The notes under the pieces: model-generated
What the model saw: only the letters and a program-made list of their open reading frames with translations
Database searches by the model: none
Told to the model about the DNA's origin: nothing
Part shown: piece by piece, positions 34,167 through 42,994 of the stretch
How positions within the stretch are numbered: the stretch's first letter is position 1
Layout of the letters: each line of letters opens with the position of its first letter
Assembly: GCA_024331125.1 (NCBI GenBank)
Contig: JANDJI010000009.1
Coordinates: 5,001-58,125 of the forward strand
Direction: 5' to 3'
Source: Nitrospira sp.
Lineage (GTDB): Bacteria; Nitrospirota; Nitrospiria; Nitrospirales; Nitrospiraceae
Length of the DNA: 53,125 nt
Program-made: the position numbers and the translations under genes

Positions 34167-34532
34167 TCACGGCGCCGCAAGTTCTTCCTTCACGATGTGG
34201 AGAAGGGCGTTGATGTCGAACGGTTTTTCGATCGTACGGCGCGCGCCGAACAGTTTGGCCACGTCCAGGAAGTTGCGGTCTCCCTGGGCCCCCGTCATCG
34301 CGATCACTTTGGCGTCGAGATATTCACGAGTGAGCTGAAGGGTCGCTTCCAACCCGTCCGTATCGGGCATCAACAGGTCCATGATCACCAGGTCCACGGG
34401 CTGTTTCTGATACAAAACCAGCCCCTCGCGGCCGTTGGCGGCCTCGAGCACGTGGTGCCCCTCTTTTTCGAGAATTTCTTTTAAGAGCTTCCGAATCGAC
34501 TGTTCGTCGTCGATGATCAGGATGGCGGCCAT
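34167..34532 (-). CDS. Single-domain response regulator (CheY-like)
   Basis: The 121-residue protein is a lone receiver domain: ILIIDDEQSIRKLLKEIL (acidic pocket DDE), LVIMDLLMPDTDG with phospho-acceptor Asp in the D-L-L-M-P motif, VIAMTGAQGD (Thr), and RRTIEKPFDI (Lys before Pro). There is no output domain. It probably relays phosphate in a multi-component system. No histidine kinase gene is adjacent, so the cognate partner is elsewhere. It converges with the SagB-partner gene. Confidence 0.95.
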   Translation of the reverse strand: MAAILIIDDEQSIRKLLKEILEKEGHHVLEAANGREGLVLYQKQPVDLVIMDLLMPDTDGLEATLQLTREYLDAKVIAMTGAQGDRNFLDVAKLFGARRTIEKPFDINALLHIVKEELAAP

Positions 34533-34658
34533 AGGGAATCCTCCGCGAACGGGTTGAATCTTACCCGGCGGCCTTCATGCTGTCTAGAAAGAAATGTGTC
34601 CTCGAGATTATTGACGGGGAGGCGGAGGCCGGTATGATGCGCGCGCGATGCGCGGAGG

Positions 34659-34694
34659 AGCAAAAATCGGTTGACCGTCATTCCGATTTTTGCT
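34659..34694. repeat. Perfect 12-bp inverted repeat upstream of DUF882 gene
   Basis: AGCAAAAATCGG (34659-34670) and CCGATTTTTGCT (34683-34694) are exact reverse complements separated by 12 nt. It lies in the 236-bp divergent gap between the response regulator and the DUF882 gene. It could be an operator or a bidirectional hairpin; no T-tract follows the stem itself. Confidence 0.6.
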
Positions 34695-34777
34695 AGAAGA
34701 GCCTAGCCTGTCGTGCTACAAGGGGCGATATCTTCAACCAATCCAATCAATTTTCGGAACAGAATCTCGTGGACACG

Positions 34778-35356
34778 ATGACCGATGTGAAGCATGGCTG
34801 GACGCGGCGTGCATTTCTCGGCGTGACGTTGACGGGGATGATGTTGCTGGCGGGACGGTGGATCTGTCCGTCGGAATCCTTTGCGCGCGAGGTGCCGGAT
34901 CGGGACTTGCCGGAGGGGCGGTTGACGTTCGTCAATCTCTGGACCGACGAACGGCTGGACGTGACCTATCGCGACGAAGACGGGCGCTATGACTTGGACG
35001 CGCTCGACGAGGTGAATCACATTCTCCGATGCCATCACACGGGGGAAGTCGCCGCCATCGATGTGCGGGTGATCGAGCACGTCAACTTGGTTCAGAAATC
35101 GCTGGGAGGCCGGCGCGAGATTCACGTCGTTTCCGGTTATCGGTCACCGGAGTACAACGCCATGTTGGTTCGGTCGGGTCGTAGAGCGGCCAAACACAGC
35201 CTTCATATGCAGGGGCAGGCGATCGACATTCGAATCCCGGGCGTCCATCCGAAAGTGATTCGTCAAACCGCGATGAAATTGCAATACGGCGGCGTCGGTT
35301 ACTATCCCCGATCGAAATTCGTGCATTTGGACTCCGGCCCCTTCCGCTTCTGGTGA
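34778..35356 (+). CDS. Tat-exported DUF882 (YcbK-like) peptidase-type protein
   Basis: From ATG 34778 the protein has 192 residues; a GTG at 34769 adds three. The N-terminus has a twin-arginine signal (TRRAFLGVTLTGMMLLAG). The C-terminal domain carries LDVTYRDEDGRYDLDALDEV, VSGYRSPEYNAML, AAKHSLHMQGQAIDIRI (His and Asp metal ligands), and the end FVHLDSGPFRFW, the DUF882/M15 layout. Such proteins are thought to be murein L,D- or D,D-peptidases, and E. coli YcbK is the relative. It is exported in folded form. It sits alone next to glgB. Confidence 0.88.
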   Translation: MTDVKHGWTRRAFLGVTLTGMMLLAGRWICPSESFAREVPDRDLPEGRLTFVNLWTDERLDVTYRDEDGRYDLDALDEVNHILRCHHTGEVAAIDVRVIEHVNLVQKSLGGRREIHVVSGYRSPEYNAMLVRSGRRAAKHSLHMQGQAIDIRIPGVHPKVIRQTAMKLQYGGVGYYPRSKFVHLDSGPFRFW

Positions 35357-35467
35357 TTCCCGCATCAAGCCCGCATTTCCCGGTCTTCGTCGTCGCGTCA
35401 TCAAAACGAATAATCCGCGAGGGCGACGGACGCGTTCTCGTGACGTGGGCCGTTCCAACGCGGCGCG

Positions 35468-37684
35468 TCATTCTCGCTTCAGAAACAGCGCCGCAAGCGG
35501 CGGGAGGGTCAGGAGCAGGGAATGGGAAAAGTGGTGGGACGCCAGCGGGGAGGAAGAGATTCCGCCTCCGTTCCCGGCGTTGCTTCCGCCGTAACAGTCG
35601 GCGTCGGTATTGAGCAATTCCCGATACCATCCCGATTCGGGCACGCCGATCCGATAGTCGTGACGGGGAACCGGCGTGAGGTTGTACACGCAGACGACCG
35701 AACGACCCGTCGCCGGCGACGTGCGCAGAAAGGCGATCACCGAATTGTCCGCATCGTGAAAGTCGATCCACTGAAATCCGCTCCAATCGAAGTCCGCCTC
35801 ATGGAGCGCCGGCTCCGTCCGGTACAGGCGGTTCAGGTCGCGGACGAGGCGCTGAAGCCCCCGGTGCGGCTCGAACTCGCAGAGGTGCCAGTCCAAGCTT
35901 CGATCGTGATTCCACTCCCGCCATTGGCCGAATTCTCCGCCCATGAACAGCATTTTCTTCCCCGGGTGGCCGTACATGAGGCCGTAAAGCAGCCGGAGGT
36001 TGGCGAATCGTTGCCAAAAGTCGCCGGGCATCTTGTCGAGCAGGGATCGTTTACCGTGAACGACTTCGTCGTGCGACAGGGCGAGGACGAAATTTTCCGA
36101 GAACGCGTACAACAATCCGAAGGTGATCTGATCCTGATGGAATCGGCGGTGCACCGGGTCGCGCCCGAAATATTCCAACATGTCGTGCATCCACCCCATA
36201 TTCCATTTGAACGTGAATCCCAGCCCCCCCGCGTAGGTGGGACGAGAGACGCCGGGCCACGCGGTGGATTCCTCGGCGATCATGATCGCGCCCGGATGTT
36301 CGCGATGCACCAGGACGTTTAAGTCCTTAATGAACGAGACCGCGCCCAGGTTCTCGTGCCCGCCGAATTCGTTGGGAATCCACTCGCCGGGCTTGCGCCC
36401 GTAATCCAGGTACAGCATGGACGCCACGGCGTCCACCCGCAGACCGTCGATGTGGTACCTATCGAGCCAAAATAGGGCGCTGTTCAGGAGAAACGCGCGG
36501 ACCTCCGGCCGGTCGTAGTTGAAGATGCGACTGTGCCAATCCGGGTGGTAGCCGCGGCGGGGATCGGCGTGATCGTACAAATGCGTGCCGTCGAAAGTGG
36601 CCAGGCCGTGAGGGTCGTCGGGGAAATGGGCGGGAGACCAATCCATGATGACGCCCAGGCCGGCTTGATGGGCGGCGTCCACGAACGCCATGAACTCTTC
36701 AGGCCGACCGTACCGGCTGGTGGCGGCGAAATAGCCGGTCGATTGATAGCCCCATGAGCCGTCGAACGGATGTTCCGTTACCGGCAGCAATTCGAGATGG
36801 GTGTAGCCCAAGTCTTTTGCATAGGGAATCAGCTTTTGCGCCAGTTCCTGATAGGTCAGCCAACGGTCGCCTTCTTCGGGAACGCGCATCCAGGAGCCGA
36901 GATGCACTTCGTAAATCGCAAGGGGAGCGGCCAGCGGATTCCAATGCGCACGAGCGGCCATCCAGTCGTGATCATGCCAGACGTAGCGGGAAAGGTCCCG
37001 GACGATGGAGGCGGTGCGGGGGCGCAATTCGCCGGCGTAGGCGTAGGGGTCGGCTTTGACGAGCAGGGTTCCGTTGTGCCGGCTGAGGATCTCGTACTTA
37101 TAGAGGGCTTCTTCTTGCAGATCGGGAACAAACAGTTCCCAGAGTCCGGTCGGGCCCCGGTTGACCATGGGGTGGCAGCGGCCGTCCCATCGGTTGAAAT
37201 CGCCGATCACGCTCACACGTGCGGCGTTCGGAGCCCAGACGACGAAATGCACGCCCGCGACGCCTTCCACGCCTCGGACGTGGGAGCCCAACCGTTCATA
37301 GGTCTTGTACCAGGTGCCCTCGGCGAAGAGGTGCAGTTCGAAATCCGTCAATAGGGGAGGAAAGGCATAGGGATCGTGCGTCTCGATGAGAGTACCGTCG
37401 TCTCGCTCTACCCTGAAACGATATTGAGGAATCGCCGTGTCTTCCGGTACGACGGCCTCGAACAGGCCGGCCTTATGGAGGCGGGTCATCAGGATGGGCG
37501 ACTGCGGCGTCGGCGCCGGTATCACCGAGATTTGTTCGGCATGGGGAAACCAGGCACGGATGAGAAGACGGCGTTGACCGTCGATCATGCAGGGATGGGG
37601 GCCCAACAGGGCGCGCGGATTCCAGTGGGTACCCGCAATGAGACGGTCGAGATCGTCTTGCTCAAGATGAAGCGTGGGCGACAT
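35468..37684 (-). CDS. glgB: 1,4-alpha-glucan branching enzyme
   Basis: The protein has 738 residues. An N-terminal CBM48 domain (GVHFVVWAPNAARVSVIGDFNRWDG, at about 150) leads into a GH13 core. Motifs are GVIMDWSPAHF, GLRVDAVASMLYLDY with nucleophile Asp near residue 415, AEESTAWPGV with the Glu near 471, and LSHDEVVHG. The C-terminal domain begins NSVIAFLRT. It forms the alpha-1,6 branches of glycogen. The tail after residue 705 is Ser/Gly-rich and then hydrophobic, which is odd for the family. No other glg gene is adjacent, but a GH57 enzyme lies at 46581. Confidence 0.94.
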   Translation of the reverse strand: MSPTLHLEQDDLDRLIAGTHWNPRALLGPHPCMIDGQRRLLIRAWFPHAEQISVIPAPTPQSPILMTRLHKAGLFEAVVPEDTAIPQYRFRVERDDGTLIETHDPYAFPPLLTDFELHLFAEGTWYKTYERLGSHVRGVEGVAGVHFVVWAPNAARVSVIGDFNRWDGRCHPMVNRGPTGLWELFVPDLQEEALYKYEILSRHNGTLLVKADPYAYAGELRPRTASIVRDLSRYVWHDHDWMAARAHWNPLAAPLAIYEVHLGSWMRVPEEGDRWLTYQELAQKLIPYAKDLGYTHLELLPVTEHPFDGSWGYQSTGYFAATSRYGRPEEFMAFVDAAHQAGLGVIMDWSPAHFPDDPHGLATFDGTHLYDHADPRRGYHPDWHSRIFNYDRPEVRAFLLNSALFWLDRYHIDGLRVDAVASMLYLDYGRKPGEWIPNEFGGHENLGAVSFIKDLNVLVHREHPGAIMIAEESTAWPGVSRPTYAGGLGFTFKWNMGWMHDMLEYFGRDPVHRRFHQDQITFGLLYAFSENFVLALSHDEVVHGKRSLLDKMPGDFWQRFANLRLLYGLMYGHPGKKMLFMGGEFGQWREWNHDRSLDWHLCEFEPHRGLQRLVRDLNRLYRTEPALHEADFDWSGFQWIDFHDADNSVIAFLRTSPATGRSVVCVYNLTPVPRHDYRIGVPESGWYRELLNTDADCYGGSNAGNGGGISSSPLASHHFSHSLLLTLPPLAALFLKRE

Positions 37685-37907
37685 GCCGCTATCCTAACAG
37701 GATGACCGGAACGTCCGCTAATTTTTTGCTCGGGCCTTTATGAAAAGAACCATCAAAGACCAAAGAAGGTCAAGTGGGCACAAGCGGCCCAGCCCGGTTG
37801 TCTCTTCAACGGCCCTTGATCTTCTGCGAAGGCACATTCACGGTCATTGCATTGCGGCTGGCATCTCCCGATAATGCGCGTCGCATGTTGATCACAAGAG
37901 GGAGTGT

Positions 37908-39248
37908 ATGTCTGACATGGCGTTGGCGTTACTGATTTTCGGTGTGGCCTATCTGGCCATTATTACGGAGCGTATTCATAAAACCATTGTAGCGTTAGGC
38001 GGCGCGGCCCTGATGATCGGGCTCGGCGTCGTGTCGCAGGACGAGGCGTTCTACTCGCATGAATTCGGGGTGGACTACAACGTGGTCTTTCTGCTGATCG
38101 GGATGATGGTCATCATCAACATCGTCCGGGAAACGGGTCTGTTTGAGGTGTTGGCGATTTGGGCCGCCAAGACGGCCAGGGCGAGGCCGTTTCGGCTCAT
38201 GGTGCTGTTGGCCGTTTTGACGGCCGGCTTGTCGGCGATGCTCGACAACGTGACGACCGTTCTGCTGATGGCTCCGGTGACCTTGGCCATCAGCAAGCGC
38301 CTGGAGCTGAACCCGGTCACGTTTCTCTTGTGCGAGGCGATGTCGTCCAACATCGGAGGCACCGCCACGCTGGTCGGCGATCCCCCAAACATCATGATTT
38401 CGAGCAAAGCGGATTTGGGCTATCTGGACTTTTTGTTGGTCCTGGGGCCCGCGGCGGTGGTGATCATGGGGGTGTTTCTGGGAGTGATGTGGGCGATGTT
38501 CGGCCGCCGGATGACCGTCGATCCGCATTTGCGTGCATCGGTGATGGCGCTGAATCCCAAAGACGCGATTCGCGATCAAGAGCTGTTGCGTCGCTGTCTG
38601 TGGGCGCTTGGCGCGGTCAATCTCGGCTTCTGTTTCCATTCGTTCGTCCATCTGGAACCGGCGACCGTCGCGCTGCTGGGCGCGAGCGCGTTCATGCTGC
38701 TCGGCCATGCCCGCAACCGAGCGAACGAGACCGAGGAGATGACCTATCTGGCGGAGGTCGAATGGAAGACGATCTTTTTCTTCATCGGACTCTTTATCTT
38801 GGTCGGGAGCCTCGTCAAAGTCGGAGCGATTCGCTTTCTGGCCGAGCGGTTGGTGCATCTCACGGAAGGCAACATGGTCGGTGCCACCTTTGCCGTGCTG
38901 GTGGGGTCGGCCGTCCTCTCCGCGTTCGTGGACAACATCCCCTACGTCGCGGCGATGAATCCGCTGATCGTCGATCTGGCCAGGTCTCTTCATCCCGACA
39001 TCGCAGACTACACCACCTTGGTCCATCAGCCGGATATCATCCCCCTCTGGTGGGCCTTGGCACTGGGGGCTTGTCTGGGCGGAAACGGCACGATTATCGG
39101 CGCGAGCGCAAACGTCGTTATCGTGGATATCGCGCGCAAGGCGGGCTATCGCATCACCTTTTGGCAGTTCTTCAAACTCGGGTTTCCGGTCATGATCGGC
39201 TCCATTGCTCTCAGCGCGGTCTATCTGTGGCTCTTGTTTCTGCGATGA
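37908..39248 (+). CDS. ArsB/NhaD-family ion transporter
   Basis: The protein has 446 residues with about eleven membrane helices. A pair of inverted signature blocks is clear: SAMLDNVTTVLLMAPVTLAISKRL in the first half and SAFVDNIPYVAAMNPLIVDLA in the second, each with a D-N motif. The first half also has TATLVGDPPNIMI and the second LGGNGTIIGASANVV. These are diagnostic of the ion transporter superfamily that holds NhaD Na+/H+ antiporters and ArsB arsenite pumps. Selectivity cannot be read. No ars genes are present, so a sodium or anion role is more likely. Confidence 0.9.
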   Translation: MSDMALALLIFGVAYLAIITERIHKTIVALGGAALMIGLGVVSQDEAFYSHEFGVDYNVVFLLIGMMVIINIVRETGLFEVLAIWAAKTARARPFRLMVLLAVLTAGLSAMLDNVTTVLLMAPVTLAISKRLELNPVTFLLCEAMSSNIGGTATLVGDPPNIMISSKADLGYLDFLLVLGPAAVVIMGVFLGVMWAMFGRRMTVDPHLRASVMALNPKDAIRDQELLRRCLWALGAVNLGFCFHSFVHLEPATVALLGASAFMLLGHARNRANETEEMTYLAEVEWKTIFFFIGLFILVGSLVKVGAIRFLAERLVHLTEGNMVGATFAVLVGSAVLSAFVDNIPYVAAMNPLIVDLARSLHPDIADYTTLVHQPDIIPLWWALALGACLGGNGTIIGASANVVIVDIARKAGYRITFWQFFKLGFPVMIGSIALSAVYLWLLFLR

Positions 39249-39306
39249 GCCGGGCGGAGCCTTGAATGCGGGGAACCTTCACCATCATCATGAAACGAGG
39301 TCAAGT

Positions 39307-39600
39307 ATGTACGTGTGGAGCAAACGGTTGGTCGTCGGGATGCTCATCGGCTTTGCGGCGCTGCTGGGATTGTTTCTAACCCAAGGAACGGGAGAGGAGT
39401 CCAGCGTACTCAAAGCCCATACCATTCGATGGATCACGCTGAATTACATCGGTTTGATGATCTGGATCTTCGTCTGGATGATCGACCAGACGCGGGTGCG
39501 GGGACGAAACATATGGGCATGGCTCGTCCCCTTCCTGATCGCCCCGCTGCCCACCCTGATGGCGCTCATCTTATTCCTCCAAAGACCGATGAAGGGATAG
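39307..39600 (+). CDS. Small hypothetical membrane protein
   Basis: ATG 39307, preceded by CGAGG, gives 97 residues with three hydrophobic helices: LVVGMLIGFAALLGLFL, ITLNYIGLMIWIFVWMI, and IWAWLVPFLIAPLPTLMALILFL. Polar or charged loops between them (GTGEESS; DQTRVRGRN) would set topology. It starts 58 bp after the transporter gene and is probably co-transcribed, perhaps as an accessory subunit. No family is recognised. The longer frame to 39205 overlaps the transporter and is not used. Confidence 0.75.
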   Translation: MYVWSKRLVVGMLIGFAALLGLFLTQGTGEESSVLKAHTIRWITLNYIGLMIWIFVWMIDQTRVRGRNIWAWLVPFLIAPLPTLMALILFLQRPMKG

Positions 39601-39674
39601 TCCGACGCTCCGTTTAGGCAAAACGCCAACGATGCGACACGGACGTTCGTGTGTCAGGAGGGGGGAGGAGCAAA

Positions 39675-41075
39675 ATGAAAGTGTTTCGAGGCTTCTTGAA
39701 ACCTTCTTGCAGACGGCAAACAGGAAACCGGTATGGCGCCAGGCTCAACCGGTATGGCCTGGTGGCGATGTTGGCTGTCCTGTGGATCGTGGTTCTGTCG
39801 GCCCATGCCTTGGCGGGGGATCAGGAAATCCCCTTGTCGCCGGCGGAGGAGACGCCGCCGGTGCTGAATCTGTCGCTGGTGGAGGCGATCGAGGCGGCGT
39901 TGGACAAGAGTCCGAACGTCCAATTGTTTCGGGAACGCATCGCGGCGTCGCGCGTTCACTTGGGAGCGTTGTTGCCCAACGTCGCGTCCACCGGCAGATA
40001 CAACACGCAAACGTTTTTTCTGGGCACCATCGGCGGGGCGCCGGTGCGGACCGATCCGTTCGAGATCGTCGACGGCCGCGCGTCGTTCACCCAATCGATT
40101 TTCAGCTTGAGCCTCATTGAACGGTGGCGGGCTTCCCGTTCCGCGATGCAGGCGGCGGAGCTGGACGCTTCGGCCATGGAGCAGGATACCGTCGCGAAGG
40201 TGGCCTTGAATTACTACGAAGTGCTGCGCAATCAGGAGACGTTGGAGGCTCGATCGACCAACGTCGGTTTGTACGAGGAACTGGTGGCGTACATCAAAAG
40301 CCGGCAGGCGGGAGGCATGGCGACCGGTTTGGACACGGCGCGGTTGGAGAGCCAATTGGAGCACGAACGACAGCGGCTTGAGCTGGCAAGGGGAGAAGTG
40401 GATCGGGCAAAATTCGCCCTGCTCAATTCGATCGGCATCGGATACGAGGCGACGCTCCAACTGACGGATCAACTGAAGCCGCACCAAGGGAAGGTTCCGT
40501 CGGTGGAAGAAGTCATGGATCTGGCCGCCGTCCATCGGCCGGAATTGAAGGCCCAATTGCAACGGATCAGAACCGCGGAATTGGTTCTTCGATCCGTCAA
40601 GGGCGAGCGGCTTCCCTCGATGTCGGCGGAAGGAAACTACGGTCTGATCGGAAACAAATTCGACAACAACACCGCCACCTACAACGTCGGCGTCCAGCTC
40701 TCGGTTCCGATTTTCGACGGCGGACAGCGGGAGGGCCGGATCGATCAAAGCGCAAGCGAGTTCAACCAGGAACGGTACAGGCTGGCGTTGATCAAAAATC
40801 AGATCGGCATGGAAGTGCGGGACGCGATCGTGACATTAAAGGCCGCGCAGGAACAATACCGCATCGCGGAAAACGGGTTGAAGGTCGCGCTCAAGGAACT
40901 GGCGTTGGCCCGTGAGCGGATCAGAACCTTGAGCTCCAACACGCTGGAACTGTCCAACGCCCTGTTTTCCGTCGTGCGGGCGAAGGACAACATGATCGAC
41001 GCTCTGTTCCGCGTCAACGCCTCCCGCGTCAATCTGGCCAGGGCTCAAGGACAGGTGGACCAGCTCCGGAACTAG
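39675..41075 (+). CDS. TolC-like outer-membrane efflux protein
   Basis: ATG 39675 has AGGAGGGGGGAGGAG just upstream. The 466-residue protein has a long basic leader then signal helix LVAMLAVLWIVVLSAHALA. The mature part shows the duplicated TolC pattern: LNLSLVEAIEAALDKSPNVQLFRERIAAS and NVGVQLSVPIFDGGQREGRIDQSASEF, plus the coiled-coil LEHERQRLELARGEVDRAKFALLNSIGI. It forms a trimeric channel across the outer membrane for efflux or type I secretion. The cognate inner-membrane pump is not in the window. Its stop overlaps the P450 stop. Confidence 0.93.
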   Translation: MKVFRGFLKPSCRRQTGNRYGARLNRYGLVAMLAVLWIVVLSAHALAGDQEIPLSPAEETPPVLNLSLVEAIEAALDKSPNVQLFRERIAASRVHLGALLPNVASTGRYNTQTFFLGTIGGAPVRTDPFEIVDGRASFTQSIFSLSLIERWRASRSAMQAAELDASAMEQDTVAKVALNYYEVLRNQETLEARSTNVGLYEELVAYIKSRQAGGMATGLDTARLESQLEHERQRLELARGEVDRAKFALLNSIGIGYEATLQLTDQLKPHQGKVPSVEEVMDLAAVHRPELKAQLQRIRTAELVLRSVKGERLPSMSAEGNYGLIGNKFDNNTATYNVGVQLSVPIFDGGQREGRIDQSASEFNQERYRLALIKNQIGMEVRDAIVTLKAAQEQYRIAENGLKVALKELALARERIRTLSSNTLELSNALFSVVRAKDNMIDALFRVNASRVNLARAQGQVDQLRN

Positions 41076-42454
41076 GCGGCGGAGGTCGCCGCTTTCAGGC
41101 GCGGATGGCGTGTCATGAGGATGCCGCCTTTGGGCCGCAACGTCACCATGAGTTGAGGCTCGACTCGCTCTTGGGCCAGCCGGAGGTCATACCGTTGTCC
41201 GATCAGGGCCAGGAGCAGCGGCCCTTCGATCAGCGCAAAGTGGGTTCCGACGCAGGCTCGCGGCCCCGCGCCGAACGGGAGATAGGCCCAGCGGGTCGGG
41301 CAGTGGTCGTCGGCCAGCCATCGGTCGGGGACAAAACGGTCCGGCTCGGACCAATAATTTGGATGACGATGGAGATTGGAGATGCTGATGAAGACAATCG
41401 ACTCGGCCGGCAAGGAGATCCCGCCGACGGTTGTCTCGGCCGCCGCCTTTCGCTGGATGGCCGGAACGGGAGGGAATAGGCGCAGCGATTCGTCAAAGAG
41501 CGCGCGTGTGTAGGGCAGGTTCGGCAGATCCTCCACCGTCGGCCTCTTGTCTTGAAGGACGCGATCCAGTTCTTCGTGAAATCGGGCCTTCGCTTCCGGG
41601 TGTGTCGCCAAGAGATACCAGGTCCAGGCCAACGCGTTGGCGGTGGTCTCGTGTCCCGCCGCGAAAATCGTCAACGCCTCGTCCCGCAGTTCCCGATCGG
41701 TCAAGCCGGCGCCGGTTTCCTCGTCACGCGCTTCGAGCAGACGGTCAAGGAGATCGTCATGCCGTGTGCCGCTTCGACGACGTTCTGCGATCAGATCGTA
41801 GATCAATCCGTCCAGAAACGTCGTGACCTCATGAAATTCTCGGTTACGCCTCGTCGGCAGCCAGCCTGGAGGATGGAGCGGATTGTGAAAGGAGTCGAAC
41901 GCGTAGCGCAAACTCACGCGCAGCGCGTGGCTGATGCGATCGAGATGGTGAGCGACACTGGTGGTGAACATGGTGTGGGAGATCACATCGAGCGTCAGCG
42001 CCATCATTTCGGCGGCGATGTCGATCGGTCGCTCCGTCTGGTTCGGCCAGCCGGCGATGCGCTGCTCGCCGATCTGGACCATTCGATCGGCCATCGTCGT
42101 GAGCCGTGCCCGATGAAAGATCGGCTGGATGACCCGGCGATGGCGCTTCCAGATCTCTCCCGAACTGGTGACGAGGCCGTTGCCCAGAACCAATGCGAGT
42201 CCGACCGGCCGGCGAGGGTCGTACACTTTTACAAACCGATCGGTTTGCCGGACCAGAATCTCTTCGGCCAGATCCGGATGGCTGAACAGGTGAAGCGTCT
42301 TGGGGCCAAGGCGAAAACGTAGGGTGTCGCCGTACCGGCGCCACCACTCGGCCATGGTCCGGAGCGGATCTTTTTTGAAGACGCCGGCATGGCCAAACAA
42401 CGGCAGGCCGCCCGGCACGTCCACCAGTTTGAAAGAAGATCCTGAATCGGACAT
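41072..42454 (-). CDS. Cytochrome P450 monooxygenase
   Basis: From ATG 42454 the protein has 460 residues. The heme-binding loop is FGAGPRACVG (Cys401), the I-helix oxygen motif is AGHETT (266-271), and the K-helix is ESLR (Glu322, Arg325). The N-terminus begins directly with VDVPGGLPLFGHAG, so there is no membrane anchor. It is a soluble class-I-type P450 needing a separate ferredoxin. A small basic protein gene lies 78 bp upstream. Stop codons of this gene and TolC share a CTAG. Confidence 0.96.
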   Translation of the reverse strand: MSDSGSSFKLVDVPGGLPLFGHAGVFKKDPLRTMAEWWRRYGDTLRFRLGPKTLHLFSHPDLAEEILVRQTDRFVKVYDPRRPVGLALVLGNGLVTSSGEIWKRHRRVIQPIFHRARLTTMADRMVQIGEQRIAGWPNQTERPIDIAAEMMALTLDVISHTMFTTSVAHHLDRISHALRVSLRYAFDSFHNPLHPPGWLPTRRNREFHEVTTFLDGLIYDLIAERRRSGTRHDDLLDRLLEARDEETGAGLTDRELRDEALTIFAAGHETTANALAWTWYLLATHPEAKARFHEELDRVLQDKRPTVEDLPNLPYTRALFDESLRLFPPVPAIQRKAAAETTVGGISLPAESIVFISISNLHRHPNYWSEPDRFVPDRWLADDHCPTRWAYLPFGAGPRACVGTHFALIEGPLLLALIGQRYDLRLAQERVEPQLMVTLRPKGGILMTRHPRLKAATSAA

Positions 42455-42532
42455 GACGGGACGGACCGTACCACATTCCGGCACGGGCATCAAATTGAGC
42501 GATGATGTTTCCGTGCGGCCTACCCGCGGCTG

Positions 42533-42778
42533 TCAAGACGTTGTGATCCGTCGGCCCATCTCGATCTTCGCGACCCGTTCCAGCCGAGCCAGTCGCTTGA
42601 TCAGCGCCTGACCCTTGCGGGTTCCACCGCCGATCAGCCCGGCCTGCCGATTCTTCCAACGGGGCCGTCGGCCTTGAAACAACGTCCAACGAGGCGAGCG
42701 TCTGACCTCGCGAAGGGTTTGTGTGAGCGGAGCAGGGGGGAGATCGAGAGAACGTGATTGCTCTTTGAGCCAAGTCAT
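42533..42778 (-). CDS. Small basic hypothetical protein upstream of the P450
   Basis: ATG 42778 follows AGGAGGTG, an excellent ribosome site. The 81-residue protein is rich in Arg and Lys (about one quarter): LREVRRSPRWTLFQGRRPRWKNRQ, GGGTRKGQALIKRLARLERVAKIEMGRRI. The basic helix could bind nucleic acid. No membrane helix or cysteine motif. The family is unknown. It precedes the P450 by 78 bp on the same strand and may be co-transcribed with it. Confidence 0.7.
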   Translation of the reverse strand: MTWLKEQSRSLDLPPAPLTQTLREVRRSPRWTLFQGRRPRWKNRQAGLIGGGTRKGQALIKRLARLERVAKIEMGRRITTS

Positions 42779-42994
42779 GAGTCACCTCCTATGGGAAGGC
42801 CATCACTATGGCATCATGAGATTATGGGCGGATAACGCCGATGTTACGGCTGCATCACGAATGATTCGGGGTTGGAGCAAGAGATTGCACTGAAAGAGCC
42901 CCCAGCCGATGGATGATCTTATGACCGGACTTGAACCCTGCCTGGTGCGTCCCAAAACGGCTTCTTGAATTGATGCCAGAGAGTGTTATCTAAA

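Noticed and set aside
37740..37874. 44-codon plus-strand frame before the transporter
   Set aside because: No ribosome site and no pattern of a real peptide; lies in the presumed promoter region.
38159..39265. Plus-strand 368-codon frame inside the transporter region
   Set aside because: Shifted frame of the ArsB/NhaD gene; no membrane pattern.
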